Of a stretch of 44,041 nucleotides of DNA, positions 1 to 7,717 are shown in pieces (within the stretch, counting starts at the first letter, position 1; each line of letters begins with the position of its first letter). The stretch is from Clostridia bacterium (GTDB lineage Bacteria > Bacillota > Clostridia > Christensenellales > Aristaeellaceae), in contig JAFRHH010000057.1 of NCBI GenBank assembly GCA_017433405.1, positions 1-44,041 of the forward strand, written 5' to 3'. Position numbers and translations under genes: made by a program. The notes below the pieces were generated by a model. The model was not told where the DNA came from and did no database searches. It worked only from the letters and a program-made list of their open reading frames with translations.

Positions 1-1089
1 CCGACGGCGGAGCCGGAGGCGACCCCCGCCCCGACGGCGGCGGTGACGCCCCTTCCCGGGCCGACGATTACCCCGAACCGGGCCTACCGGAACCTGGCCC
101 AGGGCGCCAGAGGGGCGGAGGTTCGCCGGCTCCAGGAGCGGCTGATCGAGCTGGGCTACCTGCCGGAGGGAAGCGCCGACGGCGCCTACGGCGGAAAGAC
201 CCGAAATGCGGTCCGGAAGTTCCAGGCCAATAACGGGCTGACCCAGGACGGGATCGCCGGACGGACAACCCAGACCCAGATGTTTGAGAATCCGAACGTG
301 GTGTTTAACCCGGGGGCTTCCCCGAAGCCGACGGCGACGCCGGGGCTGACGGAGGCGCCGGAGCCGGCAGAAAGCGCAAAGCCGACGGAGACCACGGAAG
401 CCCCGACGGCAACCGAGGCGCCGAAGGCGACAGCGACCGTAAACCCCACGGAAGCCCCGACGGCTACCGAGGCCCCGAAGGCGACAGCGACCGTAAAACC
501 TGTTGAAGCCCCGACGGCTACCGAGGCCCCGAAGGCAACAGCGACCGTAAACCCCGCGGAAGCGCAAAACCCCGTGGAAACGGCTGCGCCGGCCCGGGCG
601 CAGGCGACGAATCCGACAACCGAGGCGGTCTACGTGGATCTGGACCTCGAAGGCTTCGAGGAAATCGAAGGCTCGGTGGCGGTCAATGACGGGGGCGCGC
701 CCCTGTCCTGGACCGGGCTGGAGGACGGGGTGACCGTCCGGAAGACCCCGCGGCTCCGCCAGCGGGAGGACCAGATCTGGGTAAGCCTGGAGGACATGTC
801 GGAAGCCATGGAAGGCTGGGTCATGACCCGGGATGAAAACGGAACGCTGGTGCTGGAGGCGGAGGGCCATACCATCGCCGTCATGACCGAGGAGAGCGGT
901 CCCGTCGCCGCGGTGAACGGTACGGAGCGGGCGGTGACCGCCGAGGATTTCGACTTTGTGGATGAAGGCTGCTTTATCAACGCGAATTTCCTGGCCTCCC
1001 TCTTCGGGGGAGAGGCGACCTGGGTGCCGGAGGAAAAAACTCTGATGCTTCGCCTGCCGGCCCGGGTGCTGACGGAGGCGACGGACTGA
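1..1089 (+). CDS. Peptidoglycan-binding, stalk-domain protein (5' end outside window)
   Basis: The reading frame is open from base 1, and the first possible start inside the window (GTG at 43) lies within a Pro/Thr/Ala linker, so the true start is upstream. From base 1 the order is a PT-rich linker, a PG_binding_1 domain (about residues 30-95, with the GAxVxxLQxxLxxLGY and TxxAVxxFQxxxGLxxDGIAG patterns), a long Thr/Pro/Glu/Ala linker with three 18-residue repeats, and a C-terminal region resembling the copper amine oxidase N-terminal-like stalk domain. The family binds cell wall, and an extracellular location is inferred; any signal peptide would lie before the window. No catalytic domain is visible in this part. 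It ends 12 bp before the first hairpin/SD leader. Confidence 0.75.
   Translation, partial: PTAEPEATPAPTAAVTPLPGPTITPNRAYRNLAQGARGAEVRRLQERLIELGYLPEGSADGAYGGKTRNAVRKFQANNGLTQDGIAGRTTQTQMFENPNVVFNPGASPKPTATPGLTEAPEPAESAKPTETTEAPTATEAPKATATVNPTEAPTATEAPKATATVKPVEAPTATEAPKATATVNPAEAQNPVETAAPARAQATNPTTEAVYVDLDLEGFEEIEGSVAVNDGGAPLSWTGLEDGVTVRKTPRLRQREDQIWVSLEDMSEAMEGWVMTRDENGTLVLEAEGHTIAVMTEESGPVAAVNGTERAVTAEDFDFVDEGCFINANFLASLFGGEATWVPEEKTLMLRLPARVLTEATD
397..558 (+). repeat. Three tandem 54-bp in-frame repeats
   Basis: Units lie at 397-450, 451-504 and 505-558. Each encodes an 18-residue segment beginning EAPTATEAPKATAT and ending in a variable V-x-P-x. Near identity at the DNA level suggests recent expansion of the surface-protein linker. 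Copy number may vary between strains. Confidence 0.9.
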
Positions 1090-1100
1090 GCCCCAATAAC

Positions 1101-1217
1101 GTGAACTGACGTTCAGAAAGGAGACAGATTTTGTCCGCGAACCGCGTTAGCGTGTGCGGTTACAAAATCGTCATCCGGATGAAATGGCAGTCGTGAACTG
1201 ACGTTCAGAAAGGAGAA
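1101..1217 (+). promoter_or_regulatory. Composite leader: hairpin-SD, GATTTTG stem-loop, hairpin-SD
   Basis: Two copies of GTGAACTGACGTTCAGAAAG followed by GAGA lie at 1101 and 1193. Each is a small hairpin (TGAAC/GTTCA, loop TGAC) directly before a Shine-Dalgarno sequence. Between them is a larger stem-loop with GATTTTG at 1127-1133 pairing with CAAAATC at 1163-1169 and an inner AACCGC/GCGGTT pair. The second SD serves the HPr-like gene at 1225. The same arrangement precedes purR and the RNase PH gene. Function is unknown; a structured mRNA leader is my inference. Confidence 0.75.
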
Positions 1218-1224
1218 AAGAAGC

Positions 1225-1464
1225 GTGAAAACCGTACTGATTCGGCTGAGCCTGGTGGAAAATGTAAACCGCTTTGTTAATATCGTGAGCCGTTATCCCT
1301 TTGAGATGGACTTGCGGGCCGGGCGGCACGTGGTGGACGCGAAGTCCATTCTGGGAATTTTTTCCCTGGATCTGTCCCGGCCGATTACCCTGGAGATCTA
1401 CAGCGAGGACTGCGGGGAGCTGCTGAAGGAGATTGAGCCCTTTATGGAAAAGCAGGGCGCCTGA
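1225..1464 (+). CDS. HPr-family protein lacking the phosphorylatable histidine
   Basis: This 79-residue protein has the length and pattern of the PTS phosphocarrier HPr. The region around the regulatory serine is recognisable (DAKSILGIFSL, Ser41, equivalent to HPr Ser46). The usual active-site segment GLHARPA is replaced: Asn13 stands where His15 should be. It therefore cannot carry phosphate from Enzyme I by the classical route. It resembles Crh-like or other regulatory HPr paralogues, which act through the serine. The start is GTG at 1225, about 9 nt after AAAGGAG. It is a single gene, followed by a terminator. A role in catabolite regulation is inference. Confidence 0.75.
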   Translation: MKTVLIRLSLVENVNRFVNIVSRYPFEMDLRAGRHVVDAKSILGIFSLDLSRPITLEIYSEDCGELLKEIEPFMEKQGA

Positions 1465-1521
1465 GAGCCCTGCTTTTCTGAAAGCGGCCGGGTTTCCCGG
1501 CTGCGTCTGGGGGAGGGCAGG

Positions 1522-1550
1522 GGCTGCGACGGAGCGCGCAGCCTTTTTTT
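1522..1550 (+). terminator. Rho-independent terminator after the HPr-like gene
   Basis: GGCTGCG (1522-1528) pairs with CGCAGCC (1537-1543), followed by seven T. It separates the HPr-like gene from the purR promoter. Confidence 0.85.
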
Positions 1551-1561
1551 AACCTTTTTTC

Positions 1562-1622
1562 AAAAATCCGAACGTTCGTGTTTCAAAAAGGCGCAAAACC
1601 GTCCCAGAACCGAATGTTTTTC
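1562..1622 (+). promoter_or_regulatory. PurBox-like operator upstream of purR
   Basis: CCGAACGTTCG at 1568-1578 sits in an A/T-rich context and contains CGAACGTTCG, an inverted pair of the CGAA core. A second CCGAATGTTTTT lies at 1610-1621. The Bacillus PurR operator uses CCGAAC-type PurBoxes, and Bacillus purR is autoregulated. The site lies just upstream of the promoter, so autoregulation here is a well-supported inference. Confidence 0.6.
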
Positions 1623-1637
1623 CCGATTTACCTTCCT

Positions 1638-1666
1638 TTTATTCGGAAATCATGATACAATATAAT
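1638..1666 (+). promoter_or_regulatory. purR promoter
   Basis: The -10 box is TATAAT at 1661-1666. The -35 is weak (TTTATT at 1638-1643, 17-bp spacer). Transcription would begin about 10 bp before the first leader hairpin, placing the hairpin near the mRNA 5' end. Confidence 0.55.
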
Positions 1667-1684
1667 CTTGCGAAGACTGGAAAC

Positions 1685-1798
1685 GTGAGCTGTCGTTCAC
1701 AGAGGAGACAGATTTTGTCCGCGGACGCTCAAGCGAAGCGGCTGCAAAATCGTCATCCAGGCAGAATGGCAGACGTGAACTGTCGTTCGCAGAGGAGG
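1685..1798 (+). promoter_or_regulatory. Composite leader: hairpin-SD, GATTTTG stem-loop, hairpin-SD
   Basis: Hairpins lie at 1685-1700 (GTGAGC-TGTC-GTTCAC, G-U wobble) and 1775-1790 (GTGAAC-TGTC-GTTCGC, U-G wobble), each followed by AGAGGAG(G). Between them, GATTTTG at 1711-1717 pairs with CAAAATC at 1745-1751. The base changes relative to the copy at 1101 keep the stems paired. The second SD serves purR. Confidence 0.75.
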
Positions 1799-1808
1799 AA
1801 AAACTGGC

Positions 1809-2678
1809 ATGGAAAAAGTCCGGCGGAATGAGCGGATGAGCGTCCTGATGAAGCTGATGGCGGATTCGCCGAATACCGTCCACAGCCTGGGGGAATTCGG
1901 GGCGCTGTTCGGCTCCGCGAAGTCCACCATGAGCGAGGATGTGGAGCTGCTCAGGAAAACGGTGGAGGCCTTCGAGCTCGGCCAGGTGGACACGGTGACC
2001 GGTGCCGCCGGCGGCGTGATCTATCGCCCGAAGATCAGCCGGGAAAAGGCTCTGAAAACGATACAGGAGCTCTGCGGGATGCTTTCCGGCACGGAGCGGC
2101 TGCTGCCCGGGGGCTATCTGTACTATGCCGATATTCTGTCGACCCCCGGTATCGTGAACCGGATGGGCGAGATCCTGGCCACCGCCTATTTCAGGGTGGA
2201 GCCGGATTTCGTGTTGACGATGGAAACGAAGGGAATCCCGGTGGCCTTCGCCACGGCCAACGCCCTGGGGGTTCCGCTGGTGATCGCCCGCCACTCCTCG
2301 AAGGTCTACGAGGGCTCCGCGGTGAACATCAACTATGTGTCCGGTTCCGGAAAGATGGAAACCATGAGCCTGAGCCGTCGGGCGGTCTGGGGAAAGCGCC
2401 GGGCGCTGATCGTGGATGATTTTCTCCGGGGCGGGGGAACCGCCCGGGGGATGGTGGAGCTGATGAAGGAGTTCAACGTGATGATCATGGGGATGTCCTT
2501 TGTCATGAGTACGGCTATTCCCCGGAAGAAGCGGGTGACCGGCGCCCGGAGCCTGATGACCCTGACCGTGAGCATGACCGAAGGGGAGCCCCCGACGGCC
2601 CTGGTGGAGCCTGCGGACTGGCTGCTTTCCGGGGATATCCTGAAGGCCCCGATGCCAATCGGGGGCTGGCTGACCTGA
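1809..2678 (+). CDS. purR: Pur operon repressor PurR
   Basis: This 289-residue protein matches Gram-positive PurR along its length. It has an N-terminal winged-helix DNA-binding domain (about residues 1-75) and a type I phosphoribosyltransferase-fold domain. The PRPP-binding loop is seen as ALIVDDFLRGGGTA near residue 200. In the family, PurR represses purine synthesis and transport genes and is released by PRPP, without catalytic PRTase activity. The ATG at 1809 follows AGAGGAGG at a spacing of about 10 nt. It is transcribed from its own PurBox-associated promoter through the composite leader. No other purine genes are in the window. Confidence 0.93.
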   Translation: MEKVRRNERMSVLMKLMADSPNTVHSLGEFGALFGSAKSTMSEDVELLRKTVEAFELGQVDTVTGAAGGVIYRPKISREKALKTIQELCGMLSGTERLLPGGYLYYADILSTPGIVNRMGEILATAYFRVEPDFVLTMETKGIPVAFATANALGVPLVIARHSSKVYEGSAVNINYVSGSGKMETMSLSRRAVWGKRRALIVDDFLRGGGTARGMVELMKEFNVMIMGMSFVMSTAIPRKKRVTGARSLMTLTVSMTEGEPPTALVEPADWLLSGDILKAPMPIGGWLT

Positions 2679-2760
2679 GACAGATTTGCCAAAGGGGAGA
2701 GAGATGTGATATCATAAGCTGTTATCGATTGCCCGAAAGGACGGGAAGGAGGAACAGCGC

Positions 2761-3993
2761 GTGTATCAGATGACCCCGCCGCAGCCGGTTCAGATGCCGC
2801 CCCCGCCGGAAAACAAACGGCTGAGCGTTGTCCAGATCATGCTGATCGTGCTGGTGATCGGCTTCGTGGTCTGGTACCTGGTTACGACGCTGACCCCGAA
2901 GCCGGAGCCCTACGGGACGATTACCGCCGGGGTGATCGGCTCCCGGTATTCCGGGGACTGCCTGATCGTCCGGGATGAGACGCCCCACGACGCGGAAGGC
3001 GTAACCAGCGTGGACTATATCGCCCGGGAAGGGACGATGGTTTACCGGGGCAATACCGTCTGCAACGTCTATTCCTCCGGCTTTTCGACCCGGGAGATGA
3101 ATACCCTGCAGGACTACCGGAATCAGATCAAGGAGTACCAGATCAAGCTGCTCTCCGGGGAAATCACGACGGATACCAAGCTGGAAAAGCTGGCGTCGGA
3201 CGTCATGACCCAGGCCCGGGAGGTGCGCCAGCTGATCCGCGGCGCCCGGGGAAACATGGAAAACCAGGAGAGCATGCTGGCGGCGGCGATTTCGAACCGC
3301 CAGGCCTACCTGAAGGAGAAGTACAGCGAGGATCAGCGGATGACCCGGCTGTATGACGATGAGCTGAGCCAGCTGCAGCGGATTTCCTCCTGGACGAAGC
3401 AGTACGCCGCCATGACGGAGGGACTGGTCAGCTTCTATTCCGATGGCTATGAATACGGGCTGACCACGGCCAACTATCAAACCTTCTCCCCGGCTCAGGT
3501 GCGGGCGATGATCAACGGCCAAAAGCCGGACGCCGGGGCGCTCCAGAAGGGGAAGACCACGATCTACCGGACGGTTAAGGACGGCCGGTGGTACGTGCTG
3601 ATGCTGATCCGAAACAGCAACTGGAACCCGGTGGAGGGCGCTGAATACGAGCTTCGGCTGGAGAACTTCAAGGATACGACGGTGCGGGCGACGGTAACCA
3701 GCTTTACCCGGGCCGGCGGCGAGCTGGTGGTTCGCCTCAGCGTCCAGGCGCCGGTGGAGCCGGTCCTGTATATCCGGACCTGTACCGGGGTGCTGGGGGA
3801 CAGCGTCAGCAGCCTGATGGTTCCGGCCCGGGCGCTGTATTATCAGGATAATATGCCCGGCATCGTCCTTTCGGACAACGGGTATGATTGGTTTATCCCG
3901 GTAAACGTGCTGGACCGGCAGGGGGATTCGGTATATATCTCCGCGATTCAGCAGGGCGTTCTGTATGAAGGCCAGACGGTGCGCCTGTTCTGA
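2761..3993 (+). CDS. HlyD-like single-pass membrane protein of the division cluster
   Basis: This 410-residue protein has a Pro-rich cytoplasmic N-terminus, one transmembrane helix (about residues 22-44), then an extracytoplasmic region with a beta-barrel/lipoyl-like part, a helical stretch (about 110-220) and further beta structure, as in HlyD/RND periplasmic adaptor proteins. The GTG start follows GGAAGGAGG. Similar proteins sit next to sepF in many Clostridia, and here sepF follows 140 bp downstream. No partner exporter is nearby, so a function in the envelope or division apparatus is only inferred from position. The length is normal for the group. Confidence 0.7.
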   Translation: MYQMTPPQPVQMPPPPENKRLSVVQIMLIVLVIGFVVWYLVTTLTPKPEPYGTITAGVIGSRYSGDCLIVRDETPHDAEGVTSVDYIAREGTMVYRGNTVCNVYSSGFSTREMNTLQDYRNQIKEYQIKLLSGEITTDTKLEKLASDVMTQAREVRQLIRGARGNMENQESMLAAAISNRQAYLKEKYSEDQRMTRLYDDELSQLQRISSWTKQYAAMTEGLVSFYSDGYEYGLTTANYQTFSPAQVRAMINGQKPDAGALQKGKTTIYRTVKDGRWYVLMLIRNSNWNPVEGAEYELRLENFKDTTVRATVTSFTRAGGELVVRLSVQAPVEPVLYIRTCTGVLGDSVSSLMVPARALYYQDNMPGIVLSDNGYDWFIPVNVLDRQGDSVYISAIQQGVLYEGQTVRLF

Positions 3994-4133
3994 GGACAGG
4001 CGCTGGAGCCAGGTGTGGGAATGAGCGGTGACTACCGGCTGGCGGCCAGACGGGGAGCCACCATGATGCGCGTCGGAAGCGCAATTTTCGGCCCGCGGAA
4101 CTGAGCCGCGGAAATGAGGAGGAACCGGAAACC

Positions 4134-5090
4134 ATGGCGTTTATGGATATTAAAAACCGGCTGCTGAATTTCTGGAACCGGACGGCGGCGGACAGCGCCC
4201 GCCGTCCTGACGGAGGAACCAGCTTTTACCGGCCGGTGGGAAAGAAAAAGAAGGAAGCGGAAGCCCCCGCCCCCGTCCAGGGGCAGGATCCGGCCTATAT
4301 TCATACCGGCTTTACGGGAATGAACCCGCCCTCGGATCCCTACGGCTATCCCGGCGGGGGAGCCTACGGCGCTCCGCCGGCCTATGGCCAGGGGGGCTAC
4401 GGAGATCCGACCTGCGGCCAGGGGACTTACGGCCAGCCGACCTATGGCCAGCCCGCCTACGGCCAGCCCACCTATAACGGTCAGGGAGCCTACGGCCAGC
4501 CCGCCGGGGGAAAGGCGGCCTGGGAACCCACCGCCCCGCGGCCGGAGCAGGGCTGGTTCGGCGGAAAGCAGGAGCCCCGGAATAATATTTCCTATATGCC
4601 GGGCTATTCGCCGGATAACGGGTCCAGCTTTACCCATGTGGAGCATATTATGGTCATGACCAGCCTGAAAACCTGCTACGAAGCCATCGAATGCATGAAA
4701 AACGGGGAAACCCTGATCGTGACCATGGACGCCATCGCCAACGAGAACGAAAGTCTCCGGTGCCAGGATATGCTGGCGGGAGCCGCCTTTACCCTGGGCT
4801 GCTCGGTTCGCCTGCTTCAGGGGGGCCGGGTGGTGGTGATCGCCCCGGAAAACGTGAAGGTGCTGCCGGAGGAGCGGGAGCGGGTCGAAATGCCGATGCG
4901 CTCCTTCGTTCCCCAGATTCCCCAGCCGGATCAGGCCCAGGAGGCGGCCCCGCGGCGGGAGCGGCGGGTGAGCGCCAATCCGGACTGGAATGCCGCCCGG
5001 CGGGGCGAGCGGCCGGACTTTAATCCCTATACCGGAACCATGCCCGCCGCGGCGGGGGCCTATGCGGCCTTCGGCGGTTACGGAAGCTGA
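4134..5090 (+). CDS. sepF: Cell division protein SepF with a long Gly/Tyr/Gln/Pro linker
   Basis: The protein has 318 residues, about twice the usual SepF length. An amphipathic N-terminal helix (MAFMDIKNRLLNFWNR) fits membrane binding. The SepF core is at about residues 166-247 (contains FTHVEHIMVMTSLKTCYEAI and GGRVVVIAPENV). SepF binds FtsZ and bundles filaments at the septum. The extra length is a low-complexity linker at about 40-150, including a YGQP-type repeat near 99-123, and a charged C-terminal tail. The ATG follows GAGGAGG. It lies between the HlyD-like gene and divIVA. The linker could favour self-association, but that is speculation. Confidence 0.88.
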   Translation: MAFMDIKNRLLNFWNRTAADSARRPDGGTSFYRPVGKKKKEAEAPAPVQGQDPAYIHTGFTGMNPPSDPYGYPGGGAYGAPPAYGQGGYGDPTCGQGTYGQPTYGQPAYGQPTYNGQGAYGQPAGGKAAWEPTAPRPEQGWFGGKQEPRNNISYMPGYSPDNGSSFTHVEHIMVMTSLKTCYEAIECMKNGETLIVTMDAIANENESLRCQDMLAGAAFTLGCSVRLLQGGRVVVIAPENVKVLPEERERVEMPMRSFVPQIPQPDQAQEAAPRRERRVSANPDWNAARRGERPDFNPYTGTMPAAAGAYAAFGGYGS

Positions 5091-5135
5091 TCAATCCGGT
5101 TCCGGAGCCGCCGTGGGCGGACCGACGGAACAGAA

Positions 5136-5176
5136 GACAGAATGGCAGACGTGAACGGCTGTTCACAGAGGAGGAG
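5136..5176 (+). promoter_or_regulatory. Hairpin-SD leader of divIVA
   Basis: GACAGAATGGCAGAC is followed by GTGAAC-GGCT-GTTCAC (5151-5166, perfect 6-bp stem) and AGAGGAGGAGG. This is the same module as at 1775, 13209 and 32452, but without the large GATTTTG stem-loop. Confidence 0.75.
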
Positions 5177-5185
5177 GAGACAGAC

Positions 5186-5650
5186 ATGGCGAAAATTACG
5201 GTGGACGTGATTACCAACAAGGAGTTCTCCATCGAGAACCGGGGCTACAACCGCCGGGAGGTGGATACCTTCCTCGATGAAATCAGCGAGGAGCTGGAGC
5301 GGATGGAGGCAGAAATCCAGGATCTGAGACAGAAGACCACGGCCATCCGGCCCCCGGAACCCGCCTCGGGCCCCTCCGCCCAGGACGAGAGCAGCTTCCG
5401 GGAAATTCTGGAAATGGCCCAGAAGGTCCGGGACGAAACGATCCGTAAGGCAAAGGAGGACGCGGAGGCGATTCGGGCCAAGGCGGAGACGGAGGCCAGC
5501 GAGCGGCTGGGCAGCCTGAGCGAGGACCGGACCAAGGCGGAAAAGGAAATCGCGGATCTGAAGGAAGTGGCCGCGGCCTACCGCCGTCAGTTTGAGGCCC
5601 TGCTCCAGGCGCAGCAGGAGGCCCTGGAAAAGGCGTCGGATCTTTTCTGA
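5186..5650 (+). CDS. divIVA: DivIVA-domain cell division/polarity protein
   Basis: This 154-residue protein carries the conserved DivIVA N-terminal lipid-binding domain (residues 1-45, contains VDVITNKEF, GYNRREVDTFLDEI) followed by coiled coil. DivIVA recognises curved membrane at poles and septa and recruits other factors. There is an interruption rich in Thr/Pro/Ser at about 50-70 between two coiled-coil parts. The ATG at 5186 follows a GGAGGAGGAG tract. It is downstream of sepF with a 95-bp gap that contains the hairpin-SD leader. Confidence 0.92.
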   Translation: MAKITVDVITNKEFSIENRGYNRREVDTFLDEISEELERMEAEIQDLRQKTTAIRPPEPASGPSAQDESSFREILEMAQKVRDETIRKAKEDAEAIRAKAETEASERLGSLSEDRTKAEKEIADLKEVAAAYRRQFEALLQAQQEALEKASDLF

Positions 5651-5683
5651 CGGGCGTGAAAAGAGCACAGGGAGGGATAAGCC

Positions 5684-6598
5684 GTGTTTGGACACCGATT
5701 TGACGGAAAGCGTATCTCCTCGATCGATCCGATCGTTCAGATTACGCCGCACCTGATGCCGATGCGCTGCGACGCCATGGTTTTTCTGGAGCATAAGCTG
5801 GACTACGAAAAGCTGACCCGCTATATTACGCGGAAGGCCGCGGAGGGACAGCGGATTACCTATATGCAGATTGTCATGGCCAGCTATGTCCGGGCGGTCA
5901 GCCAGCATCCGGAGGTCAACCGGTTTATTTTTAACAAGCAGTATTTCAGCCGGAAAAACTGCTCCGCCTCCTATACGATCCTGAAGGAATACCAGAATAC
6001 GGACAGCAATGAAACCACGATCCGTATCGAGTTCGATCTGACGGATACGATCTTCGACGTGCGGGACCGGATGATCGCCGCCCAGGAGGCCGCCCGCGCC
6101 GAGGAGGACAGTACGGCCGTGGAAAAGATCGCCCGGGTCGTGCTGGGCGTGCCGGGGCTGACCAGCCTGATCGTCTGGCTTTACCGCTTCCTGGATCGGT
6201 ACGGAATCGCGCCGACGGCCGTGGCGAAGGAGCTCCCCTTCTACTGCGGCGCCTTTATGACGAACAACGGCTCCATCGGCCTGCACCATGTCTGGCATCA
6301 TATCTATAACTTCGGAAACGTCAGCCTGTTTATGGCCATGGGCAGCATCCTGAAGGAAGCCACGGTGGAGGCGGACGGCCGGACGCGGATGAAGCGCTGG
6401 CTGCCGATCGGCATTACGGCGGATGAGCGGGTCTGCTCCGGCGCGCATTATTCGGCGTTCTTCGCGGACGTGAAAAAGGGCTTCGACAACCCGGAAATCC
6501 TGGAAACGCCGCCGGAAACGATCCGTTTCGATCCCGGTGTGGAATACCACGTACCGAAGGTCAAAAAGCCGGAGGCGGCGGAATCAGCCGTAAAATAA
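5684..6598 (+). CDS. E2 acyltransferase-like protein without lipoyl domain and without the catalytic His
   Basis: This 304-residue protein resembles the catalytic domain of 2-oxo acid dehydrogenase E2 and the chloramphenicol acetyltransferase fold (segments HPEVNRFIF, FYCGAFMTNNGSIG, and a C-terminal DERV motif). True E2 enzymes carry a DHRxxDG motif; here the aligned segment reads ADERVCSG, with Glu248 for the catalytic His and Ser252 for the Asp. There is no lipoyl or E1/E3-binding domain, and no E1 or E3 gene nearby. Classical acyl transfer is therefore unlikely, and the function is unknown. The GTG start follows AGGGAGG. It is the last gene of the rightward block and is followed by a terminator. 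Confidence 0.65.
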   Translation: MFGHRFDGKRISSIDPIVQITPHLMPMRCDAMVFLEHKLDYEKLTRYITRKAAEGQRITYMQIVMASYVRAVSQHPEVNRFIFNKQYFSRKNCSASYTILKEYQNTDSNETTIRIEFDLTDTIFDVRDRMIAAQEAARAEEDSTAVEKIARVVLGVPGLTSLIVWLYRFLDRYGIAPTAVAKELPFYCGAFMTNNGSIGLHHVWHHIYNFGNVSLFMAMGSILKEATVEADGRTRMKRWLPIGITADERVCSGAHYSAFFADVKKGFDNPEILETPPETIRFDPGVEYHVPKVKKPEAAESAVK

Positions 6599-6621
6599 AA
6601 AAGGCCGCGGCGCCGAAAAGG

Positions 6622-6645
6622 GCTGGACGATCGTCCGGCTTTTTT
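6622..6645 (+). terminator. Rho-independent terminator
   Basis: GCTGGAC/GTCCGGC (6622-6639, loop GATC, one G-U) is followed by six T. It lies between convergent genes and ends transcription from the E2-like gene. Confidence 0.75.
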
Positions 6646-6648
6646 ACG

Positions 6649-7530
6649 TCAAATAAAACTTTCTTCTTCGTTAAACGCCGGAATAAAATCCTCCCGGGCC
6701 GCCGCCTCCTCCTGAAGAAAGCCGGGAAGATCCAGGGCTATCATATGCTCCAGCACGCGCTGATACTCCTGGCGGGTAACCTTCCGGTCCAGCCCCGGAA
6801 CGGAAACCCCGTTCATGGGCACGTACTGGTGCATCAGGCTGACGGGGGTTCCCTCCGGCAGGGTGTCCCGAATCCAGGTCAGAAGCTTCATGCTTTCTCC
6901 CGTCAGCCCCGGCAGGATCAGATGGCGGACCAGCGTTCCCCGCGTCATGATCCCCTCCGGCCCGTAAAGGGGGCGGCCGGTCTGCCGGCACATCTCCCGG
7001 ATGGCGGCGGAAGCCTGCTGAAAATAGTCCGGCGCTCCGGCACAGCGCTTTCCCATGCGGGGGCTGTAATGCTTGAGATCCGGAAGATAGACGTCGATCA
7101 CCCCATCCAGGAGCCGGAGGGCCTCCGGCGCTTCGTAGCCGGAGCTGTTCCAGACCAGGGGCAGCCTCGGCCGATAAATTTCCAGGGCCTCCAGGATCCG
7201 CGGAATAAAGGGCGTTCCGGTGATCAGAGAGATGGACTGCATCCCCATCGCCTCCAGGCGCCGGAAGGCGTCCGCCAGCTCCCGGGGCGAGTAAATTCGC
7301 CCGGCGTTCCGGTGGGAGATCTCCGCGTTCTGACAGTAGACGCAGCGGAGGGTGCAGCCGGAAAAGAAAACCGCGCCGGTGCCCCGTGAGCCGGAGATCG
7401 GAGGCTCCTCCCAAAGATGGGGCGCGATCCGGCCGATGACCATGTCCCGGCCCAGGCCGCAGAAGCCCGGCCGCGTCTCCCGCTCCGCACCGCAGTGCCG
7501 GGGACAGAGCATACAGCCCATCTGTTTCAT
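6649..7530 (-). CDS. PflX-like radical SAM protein
   Basis: This protein of about 293 residues contains the radical SAM cluster motif CxxxCxxC (CTLRCVYC) and an N-terminal Cys motif (CMLCPRHC, then CG), matching the PflX/COG1313 group related to pyruvate formate-lyase activating enzymes. It would bind a 4Fe-4S cluster and S-adenosylmethionine. Its substrate is not known and no glycyl-radical enzyme is adjacent. AAAGGAG lies only 2 nt before the ATG at 7530 and 11 nt before an in-frame ATG at 7521, so either could be used. A REP-like palindrome lies just upstream. Confidence 0.8.
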   Translation of the reverse strand: MKQMGCMLCPRHCGAERETRPGFCGLGRDMVIGRIAPHLWEEPPISGSRGTGAVFFSGCTLRCVYCQNAEISHRNAGRIYSPRELADAFRRLEAMGMQSISLITGTPFIPRILEALEIYRPRLPLVWNSSGYEAPEALRLLDGVIDVYLPDLKHYSPRMGKRCAGAPDYFQQASAAIREMCRQTGRPLYGPEGIMTRGTLVRHLILPGLTGESMKLLTWIRDTLPEGTPVSLMHQYVPMNGVSVPGLDRKVTRQEYQRVLEHMIALDLPGFLQEEAAAREDFIPAFNEEESFI

Positions 7531-7544
7531 CGCTCCTTTCAAAC

Positions 7545-7575
7545 CGGAACACGGGGACTTGTCCCCCGCGTTCCG
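7545..7575. repeat. REP-like palindrome (GGGGAC family)
   Basis: CGGAAC-a-CGGGGAC-tt-GTCCC-c-CG-c-GTTCCG forms an imperfect palindrome. Related copies are at 12406, 17946, 28667 and 41045. This copy is in the intergenic space between divergent genes. Confidence 0.75.
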
Positions 7576-7632
7576 CTCACCCCAGGGGGCTGAAACCCAT
7601 TATAGGGGAAACCCGCGCGGAAGCGCAAGGTC

Positions 7633-7661
7633 TTGTAGGTTCAAAGGGATTGGGCTATAAT
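7633..7661 (+). promoter_or_regulatory. Promoter of the beta-propeller gene
   Basis: TTGTAG (7633-7638), a 17-bp spacer, then TATAAT (7656-7661), about 57 bp before the start. Confidence 0.7.
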
Positions 7662-7717
7662 ATATACTCAGGACGAATTGTCCTGCTTAAGACCGATTTT
7701 TTCACATGAGGAGACGC

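Noticed and set aside
397-558. CRISPR-like array
   Set aside because: The repeats are in-frame tandem protein repeats without spacers.
1131-1197. A TTG-started leader peptide (21 codons) behind the first SD of the composite leader
   Set aside because: The equivalent frame in the copies at 1714 and 13145 has different length, frame and sequence after the first few codons, so the arms are conserved as RNA structure and not as protein.
4021-4104. A 27-codon open frame between the HlyD-like gene and sepF
   Set aside because: It has a poor SD and no recognisable sequence; chance open frames are common at this GC content.
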